A stretch of DNA of 64,000 nucleotides from Thermococcus sp. (GCF_015521605.1 NZ_WANV01000016.1:1-64000), one strand, 5' to 3'; positions 16,031-25,791 are shown, counted from the first letter of the stretch. The notes: generated from the letters alone by a model not told the origin. Program-made: numbers and translations.

Positions 16031-17287
16031 TTACCCCCCTTCTATATTTTTGAGACTCTCCCTAGCCAGCTCTAGAAGCTTTTCGGGAGTTAGAACTTCG
16101 ACTCCTTGGGGTGTTTTTTCGAGAACATCCTCGGACGGTACAACCAAAACCCTCCTGCAGTCGAATTTTCCGAGCTTGTCCTCTATCTTTCTGACCTCTT
16201 CCCTTCTAACGCGGTTCTTCCACTTGACCTCCCCAACGAGCTCCAGCCTCTTAAAGCCCTGGAGGGCGATATCGAGCTCAAGTTTGGGCATTTCTATCCT
16301 GATCTGCCTCAGCCCGTAAACTTTCGAGAGCAGGGACTCAACGAAACCCTCTACGGCCTTTGGAACCTTCTCGCTAACGGCCCGCTCTATGAACTCCTTC
16401 GGCGTTTCGAGCTCGGTGTAGGCGTACTTCGCCTCGAGATAGAAGTGCAGGTCAAGGAGAGGAGATAGATGCATGTAGGAGAACTTCTTTCTCCTCTTAC
16501 CCGTCACCGGGAGCTTCCTGAGTATTCCCATGTCCGTCAGGATCGAGAGGTACCTCTGGAGAACGCCCGGGTTGTCCTTTTCTATGAGGCCCCTTGAGTA
16601 GAGGAGCGATGAAAGCTCTGTGCTCGTCCTCTTACCACTTGCAATCCCTTTCATAACGGCCTCATAGACCGCCGTTAGCTCTTTTTCCTCCTCAGTAAAG
16701 GCCTCACCTATCAGCTCCTTTATCATCGGGGCCGCGGAGAATAGGTAGTCGGTTAAGAACTCCCGCAGGGGAGGCCTGTAGGGCTGGACTAGCAGTGGCT
16801 CGCGAAGGTAGGTAGACGCCTCAACCAGTTCCTTCCCTTCAAGTTCCCTAGAAAGCTCCACTAAGATTTCTCTCTCGTCTATCAGGCCGATCTTAGCTGG
16901 TGTAACAATCCCAAGCAGGGGACTCCCCTTTCCGAGCAGGGTTCTCTTTGCGAGCCACAGGGTCGAGGTTATGAGGGTAACCTCCCCGCTCCCGGAGTAC
17001 GCGTGCAGGAGGTCAAGGAAGTTGCTTGGGAGGCGGTGGAACTCATCAACCACGATTCTCCCGTCCTTCAAGAGTCTGGGAAACAGGTTGATGAACTCGG
17101 CACTGGTCATCGTTCCCGCGTTTATCCTGTCGTAAACCACGCCGTCCCTCCCCACAAAGAAAAACTCGTCATAATCGAGGAATTTCTGAACGAGGAAGGT
17201 TTTTCCGGTCTTTCTCCTGCCGTAGAGCATCTTCCAGCCAGACCCGTCTAGGGCCTTCAGCTCGATTTTCCTACGAATTATTCTCAT
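16031..17287 (-). CDS. Archaeal AAA+ ATPase with DUF234 C-terminal domain
   Basis: A 418-aa archaeal ATPase: Walker A LYGRRKTGKTFL near residue 21-32, Walker B GRIVVDEFHRLP near 75-86. A winged-helix region sits at about 210-270 and a C-terminal DUF234 part (LELDIALQGFKRLELVGEVKWK) has the Asp/Glu-x-Lys pattern of a PD-(D/E)xK-like nuclease fold. A TATA element, TTAAATATA, lies about 25 bp upstream of ATG 17287, so that start is probably leaderless. GTG 17302 is the alternative. Such ATPases are common and variable in Thermococcales and their role is unclear. Confidence 0.8.
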   Translation of the reverse strand: MRIIRRKIELKALDGSGWKMLYGRRKTGKTFLVQKFLDYDEFFFVGRDGVVYDRINAGTMTSAEFINLFPRLLKDGRIVVDEFHRLPSNFLDLLHAYSGSGEVTLITSTLWLAKRTLLGKGSPLLGIVTPAKIGLIDEREILVELSRELEGKELVEASTYLREPLLVQPYRPPLREFLTDYLFSAAPMIKELIGEAFTEEEKELTAVYEAVMKGIASGKRTSTELSSLLYSRGLIEKDNPGVLQRYLSILTDMGILRKLPVTGKRRKKFSYMHLSPLLDLHFYLEAKYAYTELETPKEFIERAVSEKVPKAVEGFVESLLSKVYGLRQIRIEMPKLELDIALQGFKRLELVGEVKWKNRVRREEVRKIEDKLGKFDCRRVLVVPSEDVLEKTPQGVEVLTPEKLLELARESLKNIEGG

Positions 17288-17382
17288 GGAAATAATTTTC
17301 ACGAGAATATATTTAAGGTTTGCGTGGTGGATGAAGCTAAGGCTAATTGGGTCACACCCTATCTTTTTCCCATCCGTAGTAA

Positions 17383-17394
17383 AGCTTATATAAT
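17383..17394 (+). promoter_or_regulatory. TATA box for the large solute-binding protein gene
   Basis: GCTTATATAAT is a near-ideal archaeal TATA box preceded by purines (AGTAAA) for TFB. It implies a transcript start near 17415 and a 5' leader of about 60 nt. That is longer than for most genes here and could hold post-transcriptional control. Confidence 0.5.
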
Positions 17395-17479
17395 GCCGCG
17401 AGATACATATCTCCAGGTGTTCTAATCAGCCATTGGGTGTTGAAATGCCTGGTGCAAACAACGTCCCGGGTGTCCATGT

Positions 17480-19855
17480 ATGAAAAGGCTCTTCCTCACT
17501 CTGCTCCTCGCCTTCCTCTTAGTGATGCCCTCAGTATGGGCTGTTAATCCAGGAGTCTCCGTCATCGAGTTCCAGGGCGTCCAGAATCCCGAGGCGGTTA
17601 TTCGCCAGATCGCCAATGGTCAGTACGACATCGGACTCTTCTCACTGCCGATGGAGGACTATCTGCGTCTCAGCGACGACGTTCTCAAAAGCCTCGATCT
17701 GTACAGCCGGACAGTTTCATACAACGAGCTGACCTTCAACACCTACCATGACCCGGACAAGGACGCTCCGTTGGTTACCGTCGACGACAGGGTCTACTTC
17801 AACCCCTTCGCGGTTCGGGAAGTCCGCTTCGCGCTGAACTACCTTGTGGACAGGGAGTACATCGCCCGGGAGATATACAAAGGCGGCGCCACCCCGATGT
17901 TTGGGTGTATCGGGCCCAGCCACCCGGCCAACAAGTACTTCGGGCCGGTCTATAACACCCTCAACCTCACGGATTCCGGAAACCTCAGCTTGGCGATGCG
18001 GCTTTTCAGTGAGGGCATGGAGAAGGCCGCCCAGAAAGTCGCGGTGTACAACCACAGCCTCGAAAGGGTAAACGGCACGTGGTACTTCGACGGCGAGCCG
18101 GTTACCGTTAAGTTCGTCATCCGCATCGAGGACGAGAGGAGGCAAATCGGCCGCTACGTTGCAGATTTGATCGAGGAGTACTTTGGGTTTAAGGTCGAGC
18201 GCCTTGAGTGGGACAGGCAGAAGGCCGGCCAAGTCGTCTTCGCCACCCCACCAAGCGAATACGAGTGGAACATCTACACCGGCGGCTGGAAAGTCGAGAA
18301 CGATGTTCCAAGCCTCTGGATCGACGACTACACCGCCTGGTTCTATGCAGCATGGTACGGCTACCTGCCGGGCAAGGACGAACCCAAGCACAGGAACACT
18401 GTCACGGTTGGGGAGTTCCTTATGTACTTGGGCAACGGCGACGCCGATGCGGGGCTTCAGGCAATAGGGGCGGAGTACTACAAAAGCGCCTCCGAGCTTG
18501 GAGGGATTCTCAGCTGGACGGAGGAGGAGCTGACGAAACTGCTCGTCCACTCCAGCCTTGAGGCTGATAGCGAGAACTACACCATCGGAAGCGCCGAGCA
18601 GTACTGGGACCTCCAGAAGATATCGATGGGCATCGGGATAATGGAGAGCGCGAGGGTTTTCCTCACGAAGGTCTGGGAGTTCTCCCCGGTCAACAGAGAG
18701 AGGGTTTCTGGAATAAAGGCGGACCCAAGCCTTGGCCTCTTCAACAGGTGGAGCCTCCTGAGCGCGGAAACACCCGACGGCGTCCTGAGGGTGGCCTACT
18801 TTGTCCCGACCTGCGGTGGCTTCTGCCTTCCGTTCAACCCTGTGGTGGAGTCTAGATACCCTCTTTTTCCAGTCAACCTCTGGGATCTCCTCCACGATCC
18901 TGCAGGATACACCAATCAAAGCGGCCTGTACACGCCCTACCGGTGCAGGTGGAGCGTTGAACGGGGGAACTTTACTGTTCCAGGTGATGCCGTCATCTAC
19001 AACCAGACCCGGGGCTGGATAAACCCCCACGCCGGCGAGAAGGCTGCCATCAGGGTCAGGGTAAGCTGCAACCTCGGCGAGTGGCAGAATGGCGTTAGGA
19101 TGAGAGAGACAGACATCAAGTACTACATAGCCTTCCTCTACACCTGGGCCTACAAGGACGGCGCTGACGACCCGTACTACGAGGACGACCTCTCAGGGGT
19201 TGCGGGCTTGCTCGGAAACGTCCTGGGCTTCGAGTTTACAGACGACGGTTACGTTGTCTACGGTAGCTATGCCCACCCAATCGCCGACGACCTGACAGCA
19301 AAGGACTACCTCTTCTACCCGAAGTCCCCGTGGGAGCTCTACTACGCGATGGGCGAGCTCGTGGCGAATGGGAGTGCCTACGGAATCTATCAGAACTACT
19401 CCCTTGGCGAGGCCGAAGGAAAGATCGAGTGCCTCAACCTCCTGACCAAGGAACACGTTGCCGACCTGAGGAAGGTACTGGTACATCTAATGGAGAAGAA
19501 AGCGGTACCATCTGCGATAGCAGACGACGTGAGCGATCCGGAGGAGGGCTACGCAAGGCTCATCGAGTGGATAGACACCTTCGGTAACGCCGTCATAAGC
19601 GACGGCCCCTTCTACATCGAGAAGAACGTCCCGGAGAATTTGTTCATGGAGCTGAAGGCCTTCAACGGCTCAAGCCCCATCGCTCCCCCAATCTCTACCA
19701 CTCCCTCTCCGACTCCGACATCCTGGGCCGATTCCCCGACCCACTCGGAATTGGTGGTAGTAGCCAGATTTTCCCATGCTTGGCTCCCCTACGCCCTCGG
19801 CCTTGGCGCCCTGCTGATACTGGCGCTAGTGTTCCTTAAGGTCAAAAAGAAGTAA
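17480..19855 (+). CDS. Family 5 extracellular solute-binding protein (oligopeptide/sugar type), membrane anchored
   Basis: A 791-aa ABC-transporter binding protein of the DppA/OppA (SBP_bac_5) type. It has a signal peptide (residues 1-21, cleavage near WAV), binding-domain stretches such as RFALNYLVDREYIAREIYKGG and GPFYIEKNVPENLFM, a Thr/Pro/Ser-rich linker (about 730-755), and a C-terminal membrane helix ending in KVKKK. That is the usual archaeal surface anchoring. It is larger than bacterial homologues (about 550 aa), with a long internal insertion. No permease or ATPase genes lie beside it, so it must pair with a transporter elsewhere. Confidence 0.85.
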   Translation: MKRLFLTLLLAFLLVMPSVWAVNPGVSVIEFQGVQNPEAVIRQIANGQYDIGLFSLPMEDYLRLSDDVLKSLDLYSRTVSYNELTFNTYHDPDKDAPLVTVDDRVYFNPFAVREVRFALNYLVDREYIAREIYKGGATPMFGCIGPSHPANKYFGPVYNTLNLTDSGNLSLAMRLFSEGMEKAAQKVAVYNHSLERVNGTWYFDGEPVTVKFVIRIEDERRQIGRYVADLIEEYFGFKVERLEWDRQKAGQVVFATPPSEYEWNIYTGGWKVENDVPSLWIDDYTAWFYAAWYGYLPGKDEPKHRNTVTVGEFLMYLGNGDADAGLQAIGAEYYKSASELGGILSWTEEELTKLLVHSSLEADSENYTIGSAEQYWDLQKISMGIGIMESARVFLTKVWEFSPVNRERVSGIKADPSLGLFNRWSLLSAETPDGVLRVAYFVPTCGGFCLPFNPVVESRYPLFPVNLWDLLHDPAGYTNQSGLYTPYRCRWSVERGNFTVPGDAVIYNQTRGWINPHAGEKAAIRVRVSCNLGEWQNGVRMRETDIKYYIAFLYTWAYKDGADDPYYEDDLSGVAGLLGNVLGFEFTDDGYVVYGSYAHPIADDLTAKDYLFYPKSPWELYYAMGELVANGSAYGIYQNYSLGEAEGKIECLNLLTKEHVADLRKVLVHLMEKKAVPSAIADDVSDPEEGYARLIEWIDTFGNAVISDGPFYIEKNVPENLFMELKAFNGSSPIAPPISTTPSPTPTSWADSPTHSELVVVARFSHAWLPYALGLGALLILALVFLKVKKK

Positions 19856-19917
19856 TTTCCGGGCAGTACTCTTCAACCTTCCAGTTTTCATTTTTGCTCC
19901 ACAAAAATGGAAAAAGC

Positions 19918-20937
19918 TCAAACCCCGAACTTCTCCTCGATGTATGCCTTTATCAGCTCTTTCGTCGCTAAGAGGCCTTTGACGTGCGTCCTCTCCATGC
20001 CGTGGCTCGCGTGGACACCGGGGCCTATCAATGCAACTCTAACGTCCCAGCCTGCCCTTAATGCGGCGCTCCCGTCGGAGCCGTAGTAGGGGAAGACGTC
20101 CACGACGTGGGGAATCTCGTGCTTCTCGGCAAGTTCGATGAGTTTCGTCGTCATCTCGTAGTCGTACGGACCGCTTGAGTCCTTCGCCGCTATCGAAACC
20201 GCCGTCTCCTTTCCGGCGACGCCGTCCCCAACGACGCCCATGTCGACGACCAGGAGTTCCTTCATGCCCGTCGGATAGCCGGCCGAGCCGCCGTGCCCCA
20301 CCTCCTCGTAGGGCGAGAAGAAGAACGCCACAGGGAGACTCTCCAGGTTCTCGGCCCCCAAGTCGAGTAGCAAGTCGATCATAACTGCAACACTCGCCTT
20401 GTCGTCAAGGAAGTGCGCCTTGACGAACCCATTCACATATTCAAACTTTGGGTCGAAGGCTATGAAGTCGCCCGGCTTTATCCCGAGCTTCTCGGTATCT
20501 TCCTTCTTCTCGACTTCGGCATCAAGCCTTATGTACATGTTTTCCTCCTTTCTTTCCTTCTTCCCGGCCTCCTTGTTGACGTGGACGCTGGGGTTCTTGA
20601 GGAGGAGCGTGCCCCTAAACCTCTTCCCCGACCGGGTTATTATCGTGCAGTACTCTCCCTCGAACGTCGGGAGGAGAAGGCCTCCGATACGGGTGAAGCT
20701 TAAATGTCCGTCCGGCAGGATCCCTTTGACCATGGCCCCGAGTGTGTCCACGTGACCGGCTATTACGAGTTCCGGCTGAGGATGGTTCCCTGCTATGAGT
20801 GCCCCCTTGTTGGTGTAGTAGGTCTTTATTCCGGCATTGTTGAGCCTCTTCTCGATGTGTGTGAGAACTTCCTTTGTGTAGCCTGTTGGCGAAGGTATCT
20901 CAAGAACTTCGCGGAGAATCTCAACAACACGCTCCAT
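19918..20937 (-). CDS. M42-family aminopeptidase (TET/endoglucanase-like)
   Basis: A 339-aa cobalt/zinc metallopeptidase of family M42, whose archaeal members assemble into dodecameric TET particles that trim peptides. Visible metal and catalytic stretches are AGHVDTLG, FLDDKASVAVM, SPYEEVGHGG (catalytic Glu pair), VVDMG and GPGVHASHGMERTH. ATG 20937 follows GGTGATAAC. The insertion rich in Lys/Glu near residues 120-150 (NKEAGKKERKEENMY) lies in the region of the dimerisation domain. Confidence 0.88.
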   Translation of the reverse strand: MERVVEILREVLEIPSPTGYTKEVLTHIEKRLNNAGIKTYYTNKGALIAGNHPQPELVIAGHVDTLGAMVKGILPDGHLSFTRIGGLLLPTFEGEYCTIITRSGKRFRGTLLLKNPSVHVNKEAGKKERKEENMYIRLDAEVEKKEDTEKLGIKPGDFIAFDPKFEYVNGFVKAHFLDDKASVAVMIDLLLDLGAENLESLPVAFFFSPYEEVGHGGSAGYPTGMKELLVVDMGVVGDGVAGKETAVSIAAKDSSGPYDYEMTTKLIELAEKHEIPHVVDVFPYYGSDGSAALRAGWDVRVALIGPGVHASHGMERTHVKGLLATKELIKAYIEEKFGV

Positions 20938-21008
20938 GTTATCACCGTTTAAAAAATGTTCGAAGGGTTAAAAAGGGCATCGCTTTGAGGGTTGAGGGCA
21001 AATTTCCG

Positions 21009-22124
21009 TTACTCCCCACCCAGGCTGAAGGTGTGCTCTCCCTCAAGCTCGGAGACAGGGACAACTATGTAGGCGAAGCCGTTCTCCCACGAGATCCCGA
21101 TTTCTAGGGTGTCCTCCTCCGGCTGAACGATCTTAACGTCCAAGATTGGCTCCGGGAACGTAATCGTTCCGACGTAGTGGTACGCACTGTCCCTGCCGAG
21201 TTCGTAGACCTCGACCCTATTTTCTTGGGCAAGTGCAAGGTAAAACCAGCTTGCTGAGGCTGATGAGGGCTTTTCGTCCACCTCCAGGGGCTCGCTAACG
21301 TAAACAACCCCGTCGTTCCAGTCGTAGTAGGCAGTAACCACCTCGTCGGAGTCGCTTGAGTAGATAACGACGCTTCCCACTTCATCCTGGTCATTTGAGA
21401 TTATTTCCCAGACCCCTTCAAGGCCCGAGTCATAAACGTTTAAGTTCTGATCGACATAGTAGAACCCGCAGGTGGTCCCCATATAGAAACCGGCCACACT
21501 TCCGTCTCCAAAGGCCGGGTGCATTGAGAGAATGGAGCAGTCGAAGGTGTACTCCTCACTTTCGGCTTCGCCGTTCACAAAGGTCGTGACGGTGAGGTTT
21601 TTCATAAGGGACGTCACTATCGCGGGTTTGCCGTCTATGGTCGTCATCGCGTAGGCCAGAACTCCTTTTTTCTCTCTGTACTTGTTGAGGGAGCGCGTGT
21701 AAACACGAACGGCCCCGTTCTCCCAGCCGAGGTATTTGTCGTCGTCAAGTCTCAGAAAGTCGAAGAGGTCTCCGATTACTTTTCCGCTCTCCATATAGAC
21801 GGTGCTGTCTCTGATCTCGAAGTAGTAGACGTTCTTTCCGACTTGGAAGACGACGTTATTAGCAGAAATCTCGTGGGAGGAAGGTTCCCAGTTGGCGCTC
21901 GTTTTGGCGAAGTCGGCGGGCCCGTCTATTACTACAGCCCAAACCTCAGCGTTCACGCCAGACAGCGAGCCAGTCTGAAAGGAATAACCGAGTCCTTCCG
22001 TTGGTTTAATGTCCAGGTCGTGGTACGCCCAGGGTTCGGCATTTGAAACTATCACCCCCAGACAGTGCTCAACATGGAGTTTGGGTGTTTCCTCCAAGTC
22101 AGAAAAGAAAAGACCGGAGGTCAT
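21009..22124 (-). CDS. Unknown beta-rich protein, third gene of surface operon
   Basis: A 371-aa protein of repeated beta strands (YYVDQNLNVYDSGLEGVWEI and VVTAYYDWNDGVVYVSEP), suggesting a beta-propeller. No signal peptide or membrane helix is seen at the predicted N-terminus. The start ATG 22124 shares the sequence ATGA with the stop of the TSP3-repeat gene, so it is translationally coupled. It may act with that surface protein, or part of a larger reading unit may have been lost. Family not recognised. Confidence 0.65.
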   Translation of the reverse strand: MTSGLFFSDLEETPKLHVEHCLGVIVSNAEPWAYHDLDIKPTEGLGYSFQTGSLSGVNAEVWAVVIDGPADFAKTSANWEPSSHEISANNVVFQVGKNVYYFEIRDSTVYMESGKVIGDLFDFLRLDDDKYLGWENGAVRVYTRSLNKYREKKGVLAYAMTTIDGKPAIVTSLMKNLTVTTFVNGEAESEEYTFDCSILSMHPAFGDGSVAGFYMGTTCGFYYVDQNLNVYDSGLEGVWEIISNDQDEVGSVVIYSSDSDEVVTAYYDWNDGVVYVSEPLEVDEKPSSASASWFYLALAQENRVEVYELGRDSAYHYVGTITFPEPILDVKIVQPEEDTLEIGISWENGFAYIVVPVSELEGEHTFSLGGE

Positions 22125-24787
22125 TCAAACTGGTAGCCGTAGCCCGAAACGGTAAAGGCGTAAACCTCGCAGTAGTACTCGTTGCAGGCCTTCACAGTCA
22201 CGTGGTATGTGGTTTTTTCCCTCCTCGCTTCCATTTCTGCCTCGTTGGCGTACTGGACGGCCTTTTCAGTAACGTAGTCGAAGGTCTTGTCAACAAGCTG
22301 TTCCTTCACCCAGTCGAGAAGGCCCTCCTTGAAGGCCTCCTTGTCAAAGCGCAGGGAATCCGGAACCTCAACCCCCTCCGTCTTAGGTGCATTCTCTTCC
22401 TCAGGAATAAAGGCCTCGACGCCACCAACTACCGTCTTCACGCCTTTAGCTAACGCCACCATCCCGTAGGTTATCTTTGCTCCAACGCTCCTAGCCTCCA
22501 CCATCTTGGCGGTTAGAACCCCTATGTCCTTTCCAGTCTTGAGGACTTCAACGCTATCCTCATATCTGGTGTAGATAACGCCGACATCATTCTCTCCGGG
22601 CAGTTCGTAGCGCTTCGGGACGAGTCTTGCATAGAAGTACTTCAGCGGTCTCGTCGAGCCGAAGTCAATGGTTCTCTTGGGTTTTCCGTTGATTAAAGCT
22701 CCCGGCGCGCTTATCGTGACGTTCTTACAGTGGTGGCACTCGAAGTAGAGAAGCCCCACATCGGTGCTGTTGAGCCATTGGGAACTCACGAGCTTGACCT
22801 CGGGTTTTGCTTTATACTTCGCCTCGATGTTGAACTCGTAGGTATAAGCTTTCTCGTCATCCCCGCTGGAGAAGCGAAGCTCCACCATGAATGAGACGAA
22901 GTCAGAGCCTATCTTTGTAACATTGGGAAGGTTCAGCGTGTATGCCGTATCGCTCATTTTTTCCAGCCTGTCCTTGTCGTCTCCCCATACTGACACCCGC
23001 GTAAGCTCGTACTCCGTTTCATTTCCGTTCGGGAGGGTTATAACTAGAGGGTCGACCTTTATCTCAAAGCTGGCCGAGTCACTATCAACGACCACGGTGA
23101 TGAAGGCATCGGGTTCAATCTTCTTTCCATCAAGGAGGAACTCGATGTGCCTGTGGACCTTTGGTCTTGGAGTTTCTTTGATTGCTGTGTCCACCTTTTT
23201 ATACTCGGGCTTCTCCACCGATGGCGGTGCCGGAGGCTTGGAGTTAGGCTTGTTGGGGTCGCTTCCCGCTTTGACCTCCTCAAAATCCGTAAAGCCGTCT
23301 CCGTCGGTGTCCTGCACGAGGGGGTTCGTGCTGTACCAGAACTGTTCTTCCCAGTCGGTAAGGCCATCTCCATCTGTGTCGGGATTGGCAGGGTCGGTCT
23401 TCGAAAGATTTTCCGTTCTATCTGTAACGCCATCTTTGTCGCAGTCTAAAGCAAAGGCGCAGGCATTGTCCTCTATCAGGCCGTCTCCGTCAAAGTCGTA
23501 ATGGGCCGGAACGGGATCGATTCCGTCTCTCAGACCGTCGCCATCCGTGTCGGGATTGGTCGGGTCGAGGATTATTGGGTTTCCCTCAACGATGGAAGTG
23601 GAGTTGTCGTTTCTGTTGTAGGTGGTGTAAACGTACTCGAAGTGAAGCTCATCGTAGTCACTCAGCCCGTCACCATCGGTATCGGGATTTGTCGGGTCCG
23701 TGCTGGGGAGAAGGAAACAGGTTTCTCCCTCGTGCTCAAAGGTCTTTCCCCTGAAAACGTCCACAGGAAGGCCGTGCTGGACGGTTAGGCTTTTCTCATC
23801 TAATGAGCAGAGGAGGTATTTCCACTCAGCCGAGTTAACGAGGTAGTATTCAATGTACCTCGACAGGCTTATCTCAGCTTCACTTGCTCCGTCCCAAACA
23901 TCCACTTCGTCGGGATTCTGTGGGAGCCAGGATGGAACCTGACCTGTTAGCTTCATATTCACCAGCTGGGGCATAACCTCCCCCAGGTCGCTCAGCCCAT
24001 CGCCGTCGGTATCTTCGTTGAAGGGGTCTGTGCCGAGCTTGACCTCCCAGCCGTCCCAGAGGCCGTCTCCGTCGGTGTCCTTCTTGTAAACGATGGTTCC
24101 AAGTTTCAGTTCTTCCCTATCGCTTAAGCTATCACCGTCGCAGTCTTCGCTGAGGAAGCAGAGGTAGTATGCTGTATTGAAGAGCAGACTCGGTGGGGGA
24201 GACATCACGGCGTTGTAGAAGGGGGCATCTACTGGATACCTACCGTCGAAGAGGTAAAGCTCCTCTCCGTCGGGAATTCCATCCCCGTCCCAGTCAGGGT
24301 TGGTGTAGAACGGCTTATCCTTGCCGTAGAGATACGTGAGGACGCGGGCTTCGTAGTAGTCATCCAATCCGTCTCCGTCGGTGTCGGGCGTAGTCGGGTT
24401 GCTGGGAACCCCTTTCTCAACGCCCGGAACCAGATACCTTCCCCTCAGCTCATCGTAGTCGGAAAGGCCGTCTCCATCCGTGTCATGGTTTGTGGGACTC
24501 GTTCCATACTTGAGAACCTCTTCACCGTCCGTTAAGCGGTCAACATCGCTGTCCGGCCTCATCGGGTCGCTTCCATAGAGGAACTCAAGCTTATCGCTCA
24601 AACCGTCGCCGTCGCTGTCCGGGTTGTTGGGCAAACTCCCGTGGGAGAGTTCGAAGGCGTCACTTAAACCGTCGCCGTCGGAGTCGAGGTTCTCCGGGTC
24701 AGTTCCGCCGCTGTTTGAGTAGGCCATGGGTGCCGAGATTATTGAGAGCACTAAAAGTCCCATGAGCAGAAGTGGAGCGAGCCTCAT
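22121..24787 (-). CDS. Secreted protein with 15 TSP3-like calcium-binding repeats
   Basis: An 888-aa exported protein with a signal peptide (MRLAPLLLMGLLVLSIISAP). Residues from about 30 to 510 hold some 15 thrombospondin type-3-like units of the form DTDGDGLSDYDE, each an Asp-rich calcium loop, spaced irregularly by 15-70 residues. One late unit is the reduced form DFDGDGLIED. The C-terminal 370 residues (beta-rich, then helical KEAFKEGLLDWVKEQL) are not recognised. No membrane anchor is visible. Probable cell-surface or extracellular calcium-stabilised protein. Start and stop overlap both neighbours. Confidence 0.85.
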   Translation of the reverse strand: MRLAPLLLMGLLVLSIISAPMAYSNSGGTDPENLDSDGDGLSDAFELSHGSLPNNPDSDGDGLSDKLEFLYGSDPMRPDSDVDRLTDGEEVLKYGTSPTNHDTDGDGLSDYDELRGRYLVPGVEKGVPSNPTTPDTDGDGLDDYYEARVLTYLYGKDKPFYTNPDWDGDGIPDGEELYLFDGRYPVDAPFYNAVMSPPPSLLFNTAYYLCFLSEDCDGDSLSDREELKLGTIVYKKDTDGDGLWDGWEVKLGTDPFNEDTDGDGLSDLGEVMPQLVNMKLTGQVPSWLPQNPDEVDVWDGASEAEISLSRYIEYYLVNSAEWKYLLCSLDEKSLTVQHGLPVDVFRGKTFEHEGETCFLLPSTDPTNPDTDGDGLSDYDELHFEYVYTTYNRNDNSTSIVEGNPIILDPTNPDTDGDGLRDGIDPVPAHYDFDGDGLIEDNACAFALDCDKDGVTDRTENLSKTDPANPDTDGDGLTDWEEQFWYSTNPLVQDTDGDGFTDFEEVKAGSDPNKPNSKPPAPPSVEKPEYKKVDTAIKETPRPKVHRHIEFLLDGKKIEPDAFITVVVDSDSASFEIKVDPLVITLPNGNETEYELTRVSVWGDDKDRLEKMSDTAYTLNLPNVTKIGSDFVSFMVELRFSSGDDEKAYTYEFNIEAKYKAKPEVKLVSSQWLNSTDVGLLYFECHHCKNVTISAPGALINGKPKRTIDFGSTRPLKYFYARLVPKRYELPGENDVGVIYTRYEDSVEVLKTGKDIGVLTAKMVEARSVGAKITYGMVALAKGVKTVVGGVEAFIPEEENAPKTEGVEVPDSLRFDKEAFKEGLLDWVKEQLVDKTFDYVTEKAVQYANEAEMEARREKTTYHVTVKACNEYYCEVYAFTVSGYGYQFE

Positions 24788-25371
24788 CCTTCTGCCTCCG
24801 TCCAGATTATTCCGCAGTTGTCCCCCGAGAGGAACGTGACGTAGTTTCTTTCAATGTCCTTTTGCTGACCGTCCTTGGCGATAACGGCTGAGTAGTGGTA
24901 CTTGCACGCCACGAGCTTCGTGCTCACCGGGAAGCATTCTACGTTCTCAACCTTCAGGTCCCCGAAGTCAACCGCCTCGTAGAGCACCTCATGGAGTTCA
25001 GTTAAGGAGTCCTCGTCAACGACAGAGAGGTCAAAGAAGCCGGAAACGTTTTCCTCTTTTTTGACAGCACTGTAATAGCCTTCAATGATTGCCGGCGCCT
25101 TATCGGAGCATTCCCATACAGAATCCGGGACGAGTGAGGCGTTTATCGCGACCGTTCGGTTGAGCAATTTGTGCGTCTGGACTCCCGTTGGATGTCTGGC
25201 AGTGGTTGGAGTCTCACCCGTCCCTGTGGAAGTCGTCTCTATTCCCGAGGAATGAGAACTCTCAATTGCTGAACCTGAGTGTGTTGAAGTCCCCGTGTTC
25301 GGGCTGGTGCATCCGCTGGCCAGAACGAGGAGGGCTATTAACCCAGTGAGAAAAAGCCTTCCCCACCTCAA
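24784..25371 (-). CDS. Lipoprotein-like exported protein, first gene of surface operon
   Basis: A 195-aa protein with a hydrophobic leader and lipobox (LIALLVLASGC), then a Ser/Thr-rich, probably glycosylated linker (about 22-65) and a C-terminal domain with four cysteines. The start is TTG 25371. No ATG precedes the signal peptide, and GGGGG is about 10 nt upstream. Its stop overlaps the TSP3-repeat start by 4 bp, making one operon of three genes. Domain not recognised. Confidence 0.75.
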   Translation of the reverse strand: MRWGRLFLTGLIALLVLASGCTSPNTGTSTHSGSAIESSHSSGIETTSTGTGETPTTARHPTGVQTHKLLNRTVAINASLVPDSVWECSDKAPAIIEGYYSAVKKEENVSGFFDLSVVDEDSLTELHEVLYEAVDFGDLKVENVECFPVSTKLVACKYHYSAVIAKDGQQKDIERNYVTFLSGDNCGIIWTEAEG

Positions 25372-25392
25372 GATTACTGCCCCCAGGGTAGA

Positions 25393-25791
25393 TTAAGTCA
25401 CCCTAAACCGGCGGAGGAAGTCCCCATGCTTTTCAATCAGCTTTTCATACTGAGCCTCACTCATGTGGATCCAGACCTCATGTTTGGGTTCCAGCTTCTT
25501 CCTCTGGCTTTCATAGACAGGATTCGACACCTCTTCTTCCTCATCCTCGTACTCTTCGACTTCCTCCAGATACCATATCTCAACTATCTCCTTGCCCCTT
25601 TCATTGGTCCTGTAAACGCTCTCAAGCTCGTAGCGTTCAGACTTCTCCTTGAAGCTGATGTATACACTCCCAACGGAGTGGAGTTTTCCCCAGTTCTCGG
25701 CAAGTTCTCCTGCACTCATTCTAAAATGGACGGTCTTTAGGTGTTTGGCGGCAGAACTTAATCCGGACTTTAACTTCCCAAAAAGTCCCAT
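25393..25791 (-). CDS. Small charged unknown protein
   Basis: A 132-aa soluble protein with a strongly acidic stretch (EVEEYEDEEEEV, about 80-91) between basic and amphipathic segments. No family recognised. ATG 25791 is chosen because GGGGTGAGC is just upstream. The longer reading to 25863 lacks that. It ends 22 bp before the lipoprotein gene and could belong to the same transcription unit. Confidence 0.6.
   Translation of the reverse strand: MGLFGKLKSGLSSAAKHLKTVHFRMSAGELAENWGKLHSVGSVYISFKEKSERYELESVYRTNERGKEIVEIWYLEEVEEYEDEEEEVSNPVYESQRKKLEPKHEVWIHMSEAQYEKLIEKHGDFLRRFRVT

Noticed and set aside
17717-19030. Long minus-strand open frame (437 codons)
   Set aside because: Antisense shadow of the solute-binding protein gene in GC-rich codons; no ribosome site or domain.
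22121-24787. TSP3-like repeats as a DNA-level tandem array
   Set aside because: The repeats are conserved at the protein level with irregular spacing and differing codons; they are coding domains, not a satellite.
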